Assembly (NCBI RefSeq): GCF_036417845.1
Contig: NC_089982.1
Span: 68,275,684 to 68,339,683, forward strand
Source of the DNA: Apteryx mantelli
Lineage: Eukaryota > Chordata > Aves > Apterygiformes > Apterygidae
Direction: 5' to 3'
DNA length: 64,000 bases
Shown one piece after another: positions 38,616 to 50,759 of this stretch. The notes under the pieces are model-generated. The model saw only the letters and a program-made list of their open reading frames with translations, ran no database searches and had not been told where the DNA came from. Numbering within the stretch: the stretch's first letter is position 1; every line of letters begins with the position of its first letter. The position numbers and the translations under genes are program-made.

Positions 38616-40511
38616 ATGAGCAAGGAGCTCCTGGCAAAACTCAACCAGAAGAAGGAAGTATACAGAAAGTGGAAAGGGGGACAGGCCACTTGGGAGGAAT
38701 ATAGGAACGTTGTCAGAGTACGCAGGGATGCAACGAGGAAGGCTAAGGCCCGTTTGGAATTAAATCTGGCTAGAGATGTCAAGGACAGCAAGAAGGGCTT
38801 CTTCAAATACATCAGCAGTAAGAGGAAGACTAGGGAAAATGTGGGGCCTTTGCTGAATGGGGTGGGTGCCCTGGTGACGAAGGATGCAGAGAAGGCAGAG
38901 TTACTGAATGCCGCCTTTGCTTCAGTCTTTACTGCTCAGGCCAGCCCTCAGGAATCCCAGAGCCTGGAGGCAAGAGAGAAAGCCTGGAGAAAGGAAGACT
39001 TTCCCTTGGTCGAGGAGGATCGGGTTAGAGATCACTTAAGCAAACTTGACACCCACAAATCCATGGGCCCTGATGGGATGCACCCACGAGTGCTGAGGGA
39101 GCTGGCGGACATTATTGCTAAGCCACTCTCAATCATCTTTGAAAGGTCATGGAGAACAGGAGAGGTGCCCGAGGACTGGAAGAAAGCCAATGTCACCCCA
39201 GTCTTCAAAAAGGGCAAGAAGGAGGACCCAGGGAACTACAGGCCAGTCAGCCTCACCTCCATCCCTGGAAAGGTGATGGAGCAGCTCATCCTGGAAGCCA
39301 TCTCCACGCATGTGGAGGAAAAGAAGGTGATCAGGAGTAGTCAGCATGGCTTCACCAAGGGGAAATCATGCCTAACCAATCTGATAGCCTTCTATGATGG
39401 AATGACTGGCTGGGTAGATGAGGGGAGAGCAGTGGATGTTGTCTACCTTGACTTCAGCAAGGCTTTCGACACTGTCTCCCATAGCATCCTCATAGACAAG
39501 CTCAGGAAGTGTGGGTTAGATGAGTGGACAGTGAGGTGGATTGAGAACTGGCTGAATGGCAGAGCTCAGAGAGTTGTGATCAGTGGCACAGAGTCTAGTT
39601 GGAGGCCTGTAGCTAGCGGTGTCCCCCAGGGGTCAGTCCTGGGTCCAGTCTTGTTCAACTTCTTCATCAATGACCTGGATAAAGGCACAGAGTGCACCCT
39701 CAGCAAGTTTGCTGATGATACAAAACTGGGAGGAGTGGCTGATACACCAGAGGGCTGTGCTGCCATTCAAAGAGACTTGGACAGGCTGGAGAGGTGGGCA
39801 GAGAGGAACCTCATGAAGTTCAACAAAGGCAAGTGCAGGGTCCTGCATCTGGGGAGGAATAACCCCATGCACCAGTACAGGTTGGGGGTTGACCTGCTGG
39901 AAAGCAGCTCTGCTGAGAAGGACCTGGGAGTGCTGGTGGACACCAAGTTAAGCATGAGGCAGCAATGTGCCCTTGTGGCCAAGAAGGCCAATGGTATCCT
40001 GGGGTGCATCAGGAAGAGTGTTGCCAGCAGGTCGAGGGAGGTGATTCTCCCCCTCTACTCAGCCCTGGTGAGGCCACATCTGGAGTACTGCGTCCAGTTC
40101 TGGGCTCCCCAGTACAAGAGGGATGTGGCACTACTGGAGCAAGTCCAGCGAAGGGCCACAAAGATGATTAGGGGACTGGAGCATCTCTCTTATGAGGAAA
40201 GACTGAGAGAGCTGGGCCTGTTTAGCTTGGAGAAGAGAAGGCTGAGAGGAGATCTTATCAACGTGTACAAGTATCTAAAGGGAGGGTGTCGAGAGGATGG
40301 GACCAGACTCTTTTCAGTGGTGCTGAGCGACAGGACGCGAGGCAATGGGCACAAACTGAAACACAGACACTTCCATCTTAACATGAGGAAAAACTTTTTC
40401 ACTGTGAGGGTGACAGAGCACTGGAACAGGTTGCCCCGAGAGGTGGTGGAGTCTCCTTCTCTGGAGATATTCAAAACGCGCCTGGATGCGATCCTGTGCA
40501 ATGTGCTCTAG
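38616..40511 (+). CDS. CR1 ORF2, C-terminal part: reverse transcriptase
   Basis: This is the same frame as the preceding segment, open from 38598 after the TGA. The first ATG is at 38616 and the TAG stop at 40509-40511, giving 631 codons. Reverse transcriptase blocks appear in order: NYRPVSLTS (207), [23 protein letters not shown] (276), [10 protein letters not shown] (335) and the active-site FADD (365-368), then the CR1-type C-terminal region ([28 protein letters not shown]). No frameshift or other stop is present. Together with the endonuclease part, ORF2 spans 978 codons, about the usual length for CR1. Confidence 0.95.
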   Translation: MSKELLAKLNQKKEVYRKWKGGQATWEEYRNVVRVRRDATRKAKARLELNLARDVKDSKKGFFKYISSKRKTRENVGPLLNGVGALVTKDAEKAELLNAAFASVFTAQASPQESQSLEAREKAWRKEDFPLVEEDRVRDHLSKLDTHKSMGPDGMHPRVLRELADIIAKPLSIIFERSWRTGEVPEDWKKANVTPVFKKGKKEDPGNYRPVSLTSIPGKVMEQLILEAISTHVEEKKVIRSSQHGFTKGKSCLTNLIAFYDGMTGWVDEGRAVDVVYLDFSKAFDTVSHSILIDKLRKCGLDEWTVRWIENWLNGRAQRVVISGTESSWRPVASGVPQGSVLGPVLFNFFINDLDKGTECTLSKFADDTKLGGVADTPEGCAAIQRDLDRLERWAERNLMKFNKGKCRVLHLGRNNPMHQYRLGVDLLESSSAEKDLGVLVDTKLSMRQQCALVAKKANGILGCIRKSVASRSREVILPLYSALVRPHLEYCVQFWAPQYKRDVALLEQVQRRATKMIRGLEHLSYEERLRELGLFSLEKRRLRGDLINVYKYLKGGCREDGTRLFSVVLSDRTRGNGHKLKHRHFHLNMRKNFFTVRVTEHWNRLPREVVESPSLEIFKTRLDAILCNVL

Positions 40512-40575
40512 GTGACCCTGCTTGAGCAGGGGGGGTTGGACTAGATGATCTCCAGAGGTCCCTTCCAACCTCAGC

Positions 40576-40600
40576 GATTCTGTGATTCTGTGATTCTGTG
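40576..40600 (+). repeat. CR1 terminal 8-bp repeat
   Basis: Three GATTCTGT units plus one G at the 3' end of the CR1 element. This short tandem repeat is the CR1 terminus used in priming. It marks the 3' boundary. Confidence 0.93.
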
Positions 40601-40610
40601 AATCTATAAA

Positions 40611-41260
40611 CTTCAGTAAATTTGAATGACTGTATTACCAAGTTGTCTTTTATATAACAAATGTCACTTGCTTTTATACTTACAGAGATTTAAAGGGCCA
40701 GAAGAGCAACACAGGCTAAATAAAATTGAACTAAGTGCCAGGGAACACAAAAGGCAGAATTTAAGTCACTAATGGATTAGCTAGACAGAAATATTTTTCT
40801 GCTTAGAAAAAAAGATTTACATTATTTTTTTCCAACCTGCACTGACCTTTGATAAGTCCTCTTCATGAATTGCATAGAGACATTTAACTTAATCTTTTAA
40901 TTTAACTCTCAAAAATAAGCCAGAGTCTCCACACACCTTTTGCTAAGTAACTATCTGACTGGAAAGGAACTGATGAAGACTGCTGACCTGGGCCCTGTTC
41001 TTATAAACCCTTGTGCTGAGTACTTATTAACTCAACCAATTTCCTTTCCATTGAGACTATGAGAGAGTATGAGTCATTACTAATAATTCCTAGAGTTAAT
41101 TCAGTTCAGAACAGCTTTGTTCCTGCACACAGTAAACTTCATTACATACAAGAGAAGTGTGTACCACAGACCACTAATATGGAACAATTCTAGGTTAAAA
41201 TAAATACTCAAATTATGTTGCCTGGAATTATGTACTGGAAAAAAAAAGTTTCAGATATTT
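40611..41260. other. Spacer between CR1 and LTR
   Basis: About 650 bp of AT-rich unique-looking sequence; I see nothing in it. Confidence 0.7.
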
Positions 41261-41584
41261 TGTGACGAGAACAAAATACAAGAGCTCTTCGCAGCATAAT
41301 AAAAGGTTTTGGTTTTGCTAAGCCTTGAAAAAAAGTGAGTCCACAAGTTATTAAGAAGCCTAAAGGTTATCATGTGGCTGGTCTGCTTTCTTTGGTTCAG
41401 CCAGTTCCCCCTTTCTGTAATCCATGGTGTACCCTTGTAAAGTCCAAGGGTTTTGGTACACAGACTGCTCTTTGTGCTATTCCCTCTTTTCAGCTATTGC
41501 TTCAGAAAACTTGTACTACTTGGAAGTTCCTTAAGTGCCTAACTGTTGTACCAGTCCATATCAAAAACCCATTGACAGGCAAGT

Positions 41585-41752
41585 GAGGAGTTAACAGGAC
41601 TGAAGTTTGCCAATTGATACGCAAAAGAACTGATATGCACAAAGCTGCTGAACAGAGGAGTTAACAGGACTAAAGAAGTCTACCAACCAATACGCGCAAG
41701 GATTGATATGCACAAGGCTGCGGAATAGAAGAATTAACAAGACTGAAGAGGT
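41585..41752 (+). repeat. Tandem repeat units within the LTR (U3 region)
   Basis: A unit of 70-73 bp containing GAGTTAACAGGACT and TGATATGCACAA occurs at 41585 and 41655, with a third partial copy from 41728 (GAATTAACAAGACT). Copies differ by several substitutions. Repeated U3 units of this kind often act as enhancers in retroviral LTRs. Confidence 0.85.
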
Positions 41753-42216
41753 CTGCCACCTGGAATCTGCACGGACCCCCGGGGAGGGAAGAACCGATAC
41801 GGAGGTGTTGTGGTCTTGCCTCGCTAGCAGGGTCCTCCCAAGCAGACAAACAGTCCTGTGATTGTGAAACTCGCAAAAGTCAGCAAAAGCAGTGTTTGCC
41901 CAGAGCCCCAGCCGTGTAAAAAGAGCTAGGGAACTAGGAGAGTTTGAGAGTTTGAGCAGGGATGGGAACGTGACCTGATCATCCTCTCCGGCTGGACCGT
42001 GAGTATCCCCCCCCTCCCCTTTTCCTGGGACGCTGGGTTAAGGTAACTCCTCGAGGTTGAGAGCCCTCTCACTAGGAGAGTGAACAAGAAAGCTTTCAAG
42101 TAGGGATAAGCAGTGTTTCCAATTAATAGTGCAGTAATCGATGGTTTCGGGTTATCCTTTCTAAATTAGTAATCGCATTATTTTAATGGATGTTAATCCA
42201 AGAACTTGCATGAGGA

Positions 42217-42222
42217 AATAAA
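42217..42222 (+). promoter_or_regulatory. AATAAA poly(A) signal in LTR
   Basis: Hexamer 58 bp before the proposed LTR end, on the plus strand. It sets the orientation of the LTR and the likely R region. Confidence 0.6.
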
Positions 42223-44042
42223 CATTTTTTTTATTACATTATTGTCTCAGTCGTTGCTATCGAACCTTCATAGCGTGACAAAGATCCAAAAAGTTGGTGT
42301 TCTTCTGTTGGCAGATCAAAGAATATTTTCCAGAGTATAAGTAATAATTACAGAAAAGACAGGTTAAACCCAGGAAACAGTACTGGGGGTCTCAGTGCTT
42401 TCAGGATAGCAATGTTCTGTGCAAGAGCAGAGTGGCAAGGAAGCAGGAAGGCTATGTTCAGGCCCTGCCCTCAGGCTGAGGAGTTCAAAGCCACATCACT
42501 TGGCAGCAGAAAGCTTCATCTGTCAGGGACAGGAAGGGGCTCTCTCTCTCCCTGTGGCTGAGGCTGAAACAAAAGGAATCCAAGATTCACCAAGCCCGAC
42601 AGAGCAGGGGAACAAATATCTGAGGGAGCACAATACCATTGCAAATGTTTGTAACGTGGATTGGGAGAGAAGTCATCTGGGGTTCTGCTGTCATCACTGT
42701 CTCCAGGACCTCTGTGTGCAAGTCAGGCACATGGCTGGAGCCTTCATCTCTGCTCCATGAGCAAGCTCTGAGCAGCAAGAGGACAGTCATCATGCTTTGA
42801 CTTGCATGTTCTGACACGCTCAATCAGTGTGGAAATCCTACCTGCAGAGTGATGCAAGACAGCTGAAGAATGGCTCGTCCCAAAACCCGGCACTTACGGC
42901 ATTGGTCAAGGAGAAGGACAAGAGTCTGAATCCCTTTGGGCAGACTTGGAAAATTAACCTGTGCCTCCCAGCCAGATGAAGCACTTCAGAAATTTTGTTA
43001 ATAAATAATAATAGAAGGAAACACTCCCTGCTACTGTTCCTCTTTGACCTCCCCCCTGCCCATGCCCTCCCAGCGAGCTTTTTTGAGACAAGCAAGCATC
43101 CACTTATTTCAAAGACTGATTATTTCTTAGGACAGAGATTGCCCTCTCTGCAAAGGACACCTGTATCCAGCACCACAGCTCCGGGTAAAGGAGGCATTTC
43201 AGATATCCCTCTGTTCATGTTTCTCTTTCTGAAAACTCTTAACAGCTGACTATTTTGGATCTAATTTCAAGGTGCCTTTCTCTTCCCCTGGAGTCTTCAC
43301 AAGGGCCAGGCGCTCGCATTCAAGCACTGCAGTGTTTCATTTGTGGGTGTGAACTTTTTCAGATCTGCCCTAGAAGCTTTGCAGGGCGGAGGAGGAACAA
43401 GGCTACTTGGCTTCCAGGCAGATGTGTCCATGTCTTCCAACGCATACACCAGCCTTCAAAATTAAGCGGAAGTAGAGAGCTGAGGTGTTTTTTCTTTTTC
43501 TTTCTTTTTCTTTTTTAAGTAAAAGTGGGAGAAGTGTGTGTGTGGGCTGGGAGTGTGAAGAAGAGGAAAGAGTTTAAGGAATGTGACTGTGCTGGGGCAG
43601 CTCAGAGATCAGGAACAAGTCTAGCACAGATACCAGAAACAGCAGTCTTATCTCTGATTCAGCTCAGAAAACCCTGCTTTATCCTACCACACAGCAGAAA
43701 AAAGCAGCTTCAGGAAACCTCCAGTCAATAGAAGATTTGGTGTCAAAGACCACCACAAATACTTTGTTTATAATAACTAGATTACCAATATAAGGATAGA
43801 TCTCTGAAGAACCGAAGTGCCTCTTTGTTGGTTAGGACAGGAACATATTGACTGAGAAAAAGGTGTTGAAGCCACATTAGCCTGGTGCTTAGCCCATTTT
43901 TCTTCTAGTATTGTTGACATTGGCTATTAGTTAGATGAGCACAATTCACTTCCAACTAAATGAAATATTTTTTTCCCTGGATTATATCTGTGTCAATTTA
44001 AAAAACACAAACCCGTCAGAGCCTTATTTTTCTCTGATTTTT

Positions 44043-44082
44043 ACATTTACCTTTTGATTTTCACATTTACCTTTTGATTTTC
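44043..44082. repeat. 20-bp perfect tandem duplication
   Basis: The unit ACATTTACCTTTTGATTTTC occurs twice without mismatch, which suggests a recent slippage event. Confidence 0.92.
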
Positions 44083-47000
44083 AAAATTCCATGGCCAGAA
44101 AAGTTAGAAGTCAAGGTATGTTCTAGGTTTTAAGTTGGAAGTAAACAAAAAAAGTCATCAGATTTACCTAGCTTTAGAAGTACATGCTGCATAATGAGCA
44201 CATTTGAAGTGAAACCCATTATTACTTCAGAAACAGAGATGATTACATCCCCTGATTGTCCCAAGCATTACAAAGTACACAAGACAATCACACATAATTG
44301 GTATAAATTGAACATCCTGAACTGCCTAGAGCCTAAATTGAGAACAAGACCAAAGACCTATAAATGTTAATGTTTTCTTGAATAGACTGCTGAATTTATA
44401 TTGTATGCTTCAGTTTTAATTCCGAAACTTATTAAAGCTTTCTCTCCTGCTGGCTAACATATACTGTTATCCAAGTTCAAAACACACATAGCCCAACTTA
44501 AGATCAGCTTTTGAAATTTGGTGGTCTTATTTCATGTATTATGATATGTACCCAGTATTTATGTGTGTACTGTTTATAGTTAGGTATTAATACTAATATG
44601 GTGAGGAAGGAGCATAGATTTAATTCATCAGATAAAATTCACCTGTATTAAAGAGAAACATACTGTTTTGCTGTCAAAGACCAATGGGACTTCGTATTTT
44701 TGTTTCAAAGGGTCACCTTTCATTTCTAGTCACTGTTATATTTTCCTACAAGAGGAATTAGTCATTTTTATTAATAATGTGGTCTAATAAGAGAAATATT
44801 ATGATTCATTTTTTTCAGTAATTCTTTCACCTACTATAGTTTCAATTCCATTGGCTGTTTCATCTAAAGATTGAAAGCAGTGCTTGCTCCACTATCCTTA
44901 ATTACCATTTTTCCAGCTAGTTTTATAAAACAAGTAGCATACAAATCTGATTGAATGGTGGCCAGATATAGGATTTCTGAGGAGGGGGAAAAAGAAAGAA
45001 GATATAAGGGGGCACCTCCAAATGATGTTTCTGCCCACTACTAGCATCTGCCAGGGTGACATTTGTTTCCAGTTCACATGACATTGATGTGGTCACGCTG
45101 CTGCAAACATCTTCTCCTACTCAGATCATCACTCCACAACTGCCATTGGAGGGAAGAAGGCTTGTTGCACAATCACTGCTGAAGTTTTTTCAGCATCTGA
45201 TAATCAGTGACCAACCATTGGGTAAACTTTTCTGTCATCAGCTTTTTTCCAGGAGATGCAATAGCAACATTGCTTATGTCTACATAAATCTTTATACTGG
45301 CTTACTGTCAGGTAATTGAAAAGGAGCTTTTGCAAAGAAATGACATTTTACTGCATTTAAGACAGAAACGTAGACTTACTAAGAGTGAGCCAGTGTAACC
45401 AAGTGATGACAGCATTAGGCTCTGTGTGATCCTTAGTCAGTCCTAACCTGACTACAGAAGGTATTTTTAATACCTCAAAAGGAAAACAGAACACTGTATT
45501 GTGTCCACATACGAAAATTCTTTCAAAGTATTGCTTCATAGTGCTTTTAGAGGTTTTTCACTGTTATTCTGTACTTTGAGAGGAGCTTTAAATGATATGC
45601 AATGAGCTGGGTATGATAAAAGGAAGTTTCACCGTGGCTGAAGGAAAGAATAGTTTTGAGGTATCTCTTAGAGCTTTTGAAGTCTGTTTAGTTGATTTGC
45701 AGCTTTAGTTGCATGCCTTCACAAAGGCATTCCACAGGCCTGAATAAAACAGTCAAATTGCTGTGGAAAATTTCAGCTTCCAGACAGCAAACGTATTTCA
45801 GGTCACATGCTCTCTACCAATATAGTAAGATTAGTGTACATTGTCACTTTCTGCACTAAATGGGTATGCAATTCCATTACTAAGAGGGCAACAATTTCTG
45901 CTCTCAGCAACAAGGAGCTTGATTAACAGAGCTCATGCTGTAATTCTAACAAGTCTCTGGGGAGAGTCAGGAGATTTCTGCACTGGAACCTGATTAAATA
46001 TTATATCATTTTTATGGATTCCAAATACTATTTAGAGATCATGGATGGGAAAAATCAGTTGCAGTTGGAAGGGGATGAGATTGTTTTATGACATTATCTT
46101 TTGTTAGCTATTAAAGTTTATTAAAGGTACCGTAAGCTACATTACTCCTTCCTTATTTGCAATTTATAGTGCATGAGCCACTAGAATACACTAGAGCAGG
46201 AATATATGTTATTTAAAGTAAGCAAGCTATCTATAAATGGGTGAAGGCCATGCAGAAATGAGTCCTAATACTGCTGGCTGCTCCATCTTAGCATTTCTAT
46301 AGAGTCTATAGGTGGGATTTGATAACCTAGTTCCAAAAATAAACTTAGTTCCTAGAACCTAGTTAAGAAACTCTTACTACTTTGACCAATTAATCTGTAG
46401 GCAACACAGTTTCAGTTTCTGCAAATGTCCAAGTACTGCACATAGCACAAAACCCCAAACTACTAAACCTTTCTTAGTACTGACATTCCTGTGCCTTGTT
46501 AGGATCCAAACAGATTAGATGTTATTCCATGTTATCTCACAGGCTGCATCCAGCAGGATTCTCCACATACAAATCTACCATACTGGAATATAAAACAGAA
46601 GTTTCTGCTCCTTCCTTTCAAAAGATGAGTTAGGCCATGAAGGAGACCTTTTATTCACAAACACTCAGGAAATGGCAAATCTTTTTCAATCCTTCATGTC
46701 CGTAGCAAAGCAAAGTGTACTTTACTGATTTCCTGGTGTACTAGATTGATGGGTGCCCCAACTCCCATTTGTTGAAGCTATTACACTTTGAAAAGCAAAA
46801 GCAAAACAAACAAACAAACAAAAAAAACCCCTGGTTCAAAGTAACATAACTGTTGCTGTCTCATGGCAAAGGTGTTTCTAGATGGAAAGGAGAACAAGGT
46901 TTCTGATTCAGCAAATACAATAAAAAACAGTGGCTAATTTTGTTGGGCTGTTTTGCTTTACATGCTGTCTGTTCCAATTCACATCCTTAAAAACTCTGCT

Positions 47001-50000
47001 CAGTTCATGCATAGCACTGGAAGTCAGCTCGGAGCTGAACACTTAAGAGATAGGTATTTAAGGCCTAATCATGCAAATCTTGGTTGCAGTAAGGGTTTGG
47101 TTCTTTTTTTCTTTTTCTTTTCTTTTTCTTTTTTTGGATGGGGGCTTAAATATCCCCATCTTAAGTACCCAAATGCCCAAACTGAATGTGTCATTCAGAC
47201 TAGGTATGTTAAATCTTTTTAAAGTCCTTTTTGCCTCATAAGATGGTTTTGCTCTATGCTAGAGCCTTTTGCCATCTAGGGGAAGACAGACCTTGTTCCT
47301 TTTGGTCCTTAAGTGCTAAAAATAGCTAGGACTTCACTAGGTTATTTTCATTAGCTAGATAAGCTAATGAAGGTAAGGATCTGGTGTTTCTTTGGTGCAT
47401 TATATTTACTTACAATGCACATAAACAGTAACTTCATTCCCTGATGTCAGCTTCTTCCAAGAAACTTTTAGAGCAGATAAAAAGCTTGGACTTCCTTTGG
47501 ACTGTGTGTGAAACCCAGGAGGAAGCACTTCATTTGTTCAGACAAGTATCGAAACCTGAGCTTTATCTAGCCCTGCTTTCTCATGATCAGCTCCCTTCTA
47601 CTGCCTCCTTTACTCTTCCTCAGATATCTGTCACTGTCAAACAGCTCCACAAAGACCACTACTCCTGAGGAGTACCCCTTTCGCCCTCCTCAGTTTAGTT
47701 CTCACCAGGCTCTCCCTGCATGGTTTAGACTGGGATCACAACTGCTAATTCCTATTATCAGAAAGAATAATTACCCCCTTCAGAGGCGTATACACTACAT
47801 TATGCTATGAAGGCTCAGCATATGTTACACGTGAGGAAAGAATTTATTAATAGAGATCATTGTCTGGGAAAAGTAATTGATTTGAGCTGGTAAGGGCCTG
47901 TTCAGAGGGTAGAGATACAGCTTAAACTGGTTTTGACACTAGCTTTTTCCTAGTAATTTCCTGGCTTGCTACTTCTAGCAGAGAACAGAGCAGATAAGAG
48001 AGTACATGGTCTTAAAAATCATTAAAGCAAGTTCTGCAATAGGATTTGTCAGTCTTCTTTTAAGAGTAGCAATTTTCATTTGTTTTAAATGGCAGAAATA
48101 AAAGCAAAAACACCCCAGTTTCACGTGTGATGCTTACATTTCCTTTAACCTCAGCAACATAATATTAACTTTTCCCTTAAGAAGGTAAGAATATGTCATT
48201 ATAAACTGATGTAATGCTATTGTTTTCCCAAAATTTTGGGACAAGAGAAGACTTACAGCACTGGCGTGTTAGAGATATACCTAATTATGAATAACAGTGG
48301 TTTGACAAGAACAGTTTTACACTATATAGATAATGCAGATGTTCAGTGAAACAAAGGCAAGAGATTTAGCTTGCTAAGGGAAAGATGCACAAAACATGAA
48401 GAACTGATTAACTGAAATTAACAACCAGGAGTTATGCACTAATGCATAATGGGAGTCATTAGTTAAATTAAGCAGTTTGCAACATCAGTCTCTGTATTTG
48501 AGGAAGTTAAGGGAAACATCTGATAATGGTTTCTGTGGTGAAGCTAGGAGCAAAACTCTGGATGAACTAGTGCTCCTAGGAGTCCAGCACAGGAGCGTGG
48601 GATCTCTGAAAGCTTAAGTGAAGGTTATATCAGGTATCCTGTTGTGAGCTTGAAAGCCTAAAATGTTAAAGGTGGAAAGAGGGGAGATGGAGAGAAGGAG
48701 AAAAAGAAACATTCCGGCTAAAGCAGATTCTTCCTGGAGTGCTGAGCTCCCAGCCCTGTAAGTCACAAGTGGCAAAGCTGAGGTTCATGGAAACCCATCC
48801 TAAAACCACGTAGGCAAATTTCCATCACAACTATTGATGCAGCTCTGAGTTGAAACAGATGTGTAAGTTTCAGGTTCCATACATCAGCACCTACCACAAT
48901 TTTTTGGATTTGCTTCTTGAAGTTTGGAGCTGTATATTTTTTCTGTCTGTCTTTAGCAGTTTTGAGCTGTTTGTTGTGTCTTTCATTGCAAGCTCTCTGG
49001 GACAAGGATTTTGTGCAGAGAGATCTCCTGTTAAAGGGATGATTTTGGTCACTACTGCAATACGCTTAATTACCATAAGTCCTATTGACAAAAATGCTGA
49101 GATGAACCTGGGAAAGGAGAGACACGGAACATAGTGACTATATACTAGTTTAATCAATATTGATTTACTTAAGAGCAATTGTTCATCAGGAGGAGTAGTT
49201 TGTTATTTTCAGCTCACTACCCTACAGAGTGAGGAGAAAGACTATAGTGAAGGAAAGCCTTAAAAACAAGCAAAAACCTCCTATAGCATGAACAAAAGCA
49301 GTGCTAGAGAGAAAAACATACCAAGAAAGCTCAAATGAACAGAAAAGGACTGAGAAGCAATACATAGTTTTTTATTCCTGCACCTGTTTTCCCACTTTTC
49401 TTCAAAACCTCTTCTCTTTCCTCTCTCATACCCAGAAGGAAACAGTGCAAGTGGTTTGCAGACAGGTGAAGAAGGCCAATAGATCTGCAAAACTGCAATC
49501 TCATAATCAAGCAAAAATTAGATGAGGGATCAGGGTGGACTGCAAAATAAACAGCAAACAATAGCCAAGTGTTCCTGGGTGAAAAAGAGGAAGCTTTTTT
49601 TTTTTTTATCTTATCCATCTCTCTTTTTGTCAAAAAAAGCAGCAGTCTGCCTTTATCCCTTTATTTACAGCATTTCATTTAGCTGTTTCTCAAGGAAATG
49701 CCAATCAGTCTAGCCACAGAATCCCCTTACTCACTGTGTGCAGTATTAGGAAGGTCAGCAGCAATACTCAAGATAAGAGTCAATTATTACAACTTTGAGA
49801 TAGACTCATTAATAAGGACTTTGCATTATAACAGTCTGTTCTTACACATGTTTCATTATCTCAGAAGTCATCCCTTTCTGACTGTTAAATTTGCCTGGAA
49901 TACACTGTACCTCAGAAATGCTGTTACTTAATTTGGATGCTCTTATCCCTGTGCAACTGAAAACATGAATATGAGAGGTAACGTTAATGTGCCCATCTCT

Positions 50001-50736
50001 GATTTTTCCTCTTTTGGCTATACCATCTTGTTTTTTCTATGTGTTAATTTAGGATTTGGGCAGTCAGAGGGAGGCACAAATTGAATAGCTGTGATCATAA
50101 GTATGATGAATACTATATAACCGATCAAACTTTCTGGAACAAGGCATACCAGGAATGGTGAAGAAAATTTCTGGTAATAATGAAGTAGCAGGAAGCTCAG
50201 AAGTTCCTAAGTTAACCCAGGTTTCCACAGTTCCAAGGGATGTTTTCAGTCTCAGACAGTAGTCTCACTTATTAGCCTTCCAGATTGCCATATTTACACT
50301 CTTCAGCAAACTGATGGAGTCAAGTGCAATCTTCCAGTCTGTGTAAGAGAGAATTTACTTAACTCTCACTGCCTTCCTTGGGTCATTATAAAGTGAATAT
50401 TCTTCCATAGTTGCTTTCTTATCATTGAGGAAAAAAAAAGAAAAGAAAAGAAATAGGTGTTAAACCCACAAGTTGTGCTGGGCAAGTCTATAGCTAAGCT
50501 TGAACTATGCACATATCCAGTCAAATCAACGAGGCAGGGCTGAGAGAAATTCTGGATGGCATCACGTCCTTCTCAAAAAAATGTTTCAACACATTTCAAA
50601 GCAAAAAAAGTGAGTCAAAAAAGTAAGTACCCATCTGGTATTTATCTGCAATTCTGCAGAAGAACTACCTGCCAGAGGAGCAAGTTAAGTTCTGCTTGAT
50701 CAAAACCACGTAACACCACAGCAAACTCTTGCATAA

Positions 50737-50759
50737 CCCCCCCCCCACCACCACCACCA
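50737..50759. repeat. C-run with ACC trinucleotide repeat
   Basis: Ten C followed by about four ACC units; a low-complexity microsatellite. Confidence 0.9.

Larger units (their letters stand above)
36778..40600 (+). mobile_element. CR1 LINE retrotransposon, nearly full length
   Basis: A non-LTR retrotransposon of about 3.8 kb with ORF1 (esterase), ORF2 (endonuclease plus reverse transcriptase), a short 3' UTR with the bird CR1 signature (CTTGAGCAGG, GGTTGGACTAGATGATC) and three GATTCTGT terminal units (40576-40600). There is no poly(A) tail, as usual for CR1. Base composition is clearly richer in G+C than the flanks. The 5' end is uncertain: the ORF1 frame opens after a TAG at 36775 without an ATG before similarity starts, so the element seems truncated within ORF1 or just before it. 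No target-site duplication is visible. Most CR1 copies in birds are only a few hundred bp long, so this length is unusual. Confidence 0.96.
41261..42280 (+). mobile_element. Probable solo LTR of an endogenous retrovirus
   Basis: About 1,020 bp starting TGTGACGAG and ending AGCGTGACA, which gives a short imperfect terminal inverted repeat (TGTGACG against TGTCACG) and TG...CA ends. It contains three repeated units in the proposed U3 (41585-41654, 41655-41727, then a partial copy), a GC-rich stretch before a plus-strand AATAAA at 42217-42222, and a T-rich then GTCTCAGTCGTTG stretch resembling R/U5. No primer-binding site or gag/pol/env frame follows, so it would be a solo LTR left by recombination. 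I see no clean target duplication (CAGAT... before, AAGAT after), so the ends are tentative. It is not matched to a named family. Confidence 0.6.

Noticed and set aside
42281..42330. Primer-binding site and retroviral genes after the LTR
   Set aside because: No TGG-type primer site and no gag, pol or env frame follows, so a full provirus is not supported.
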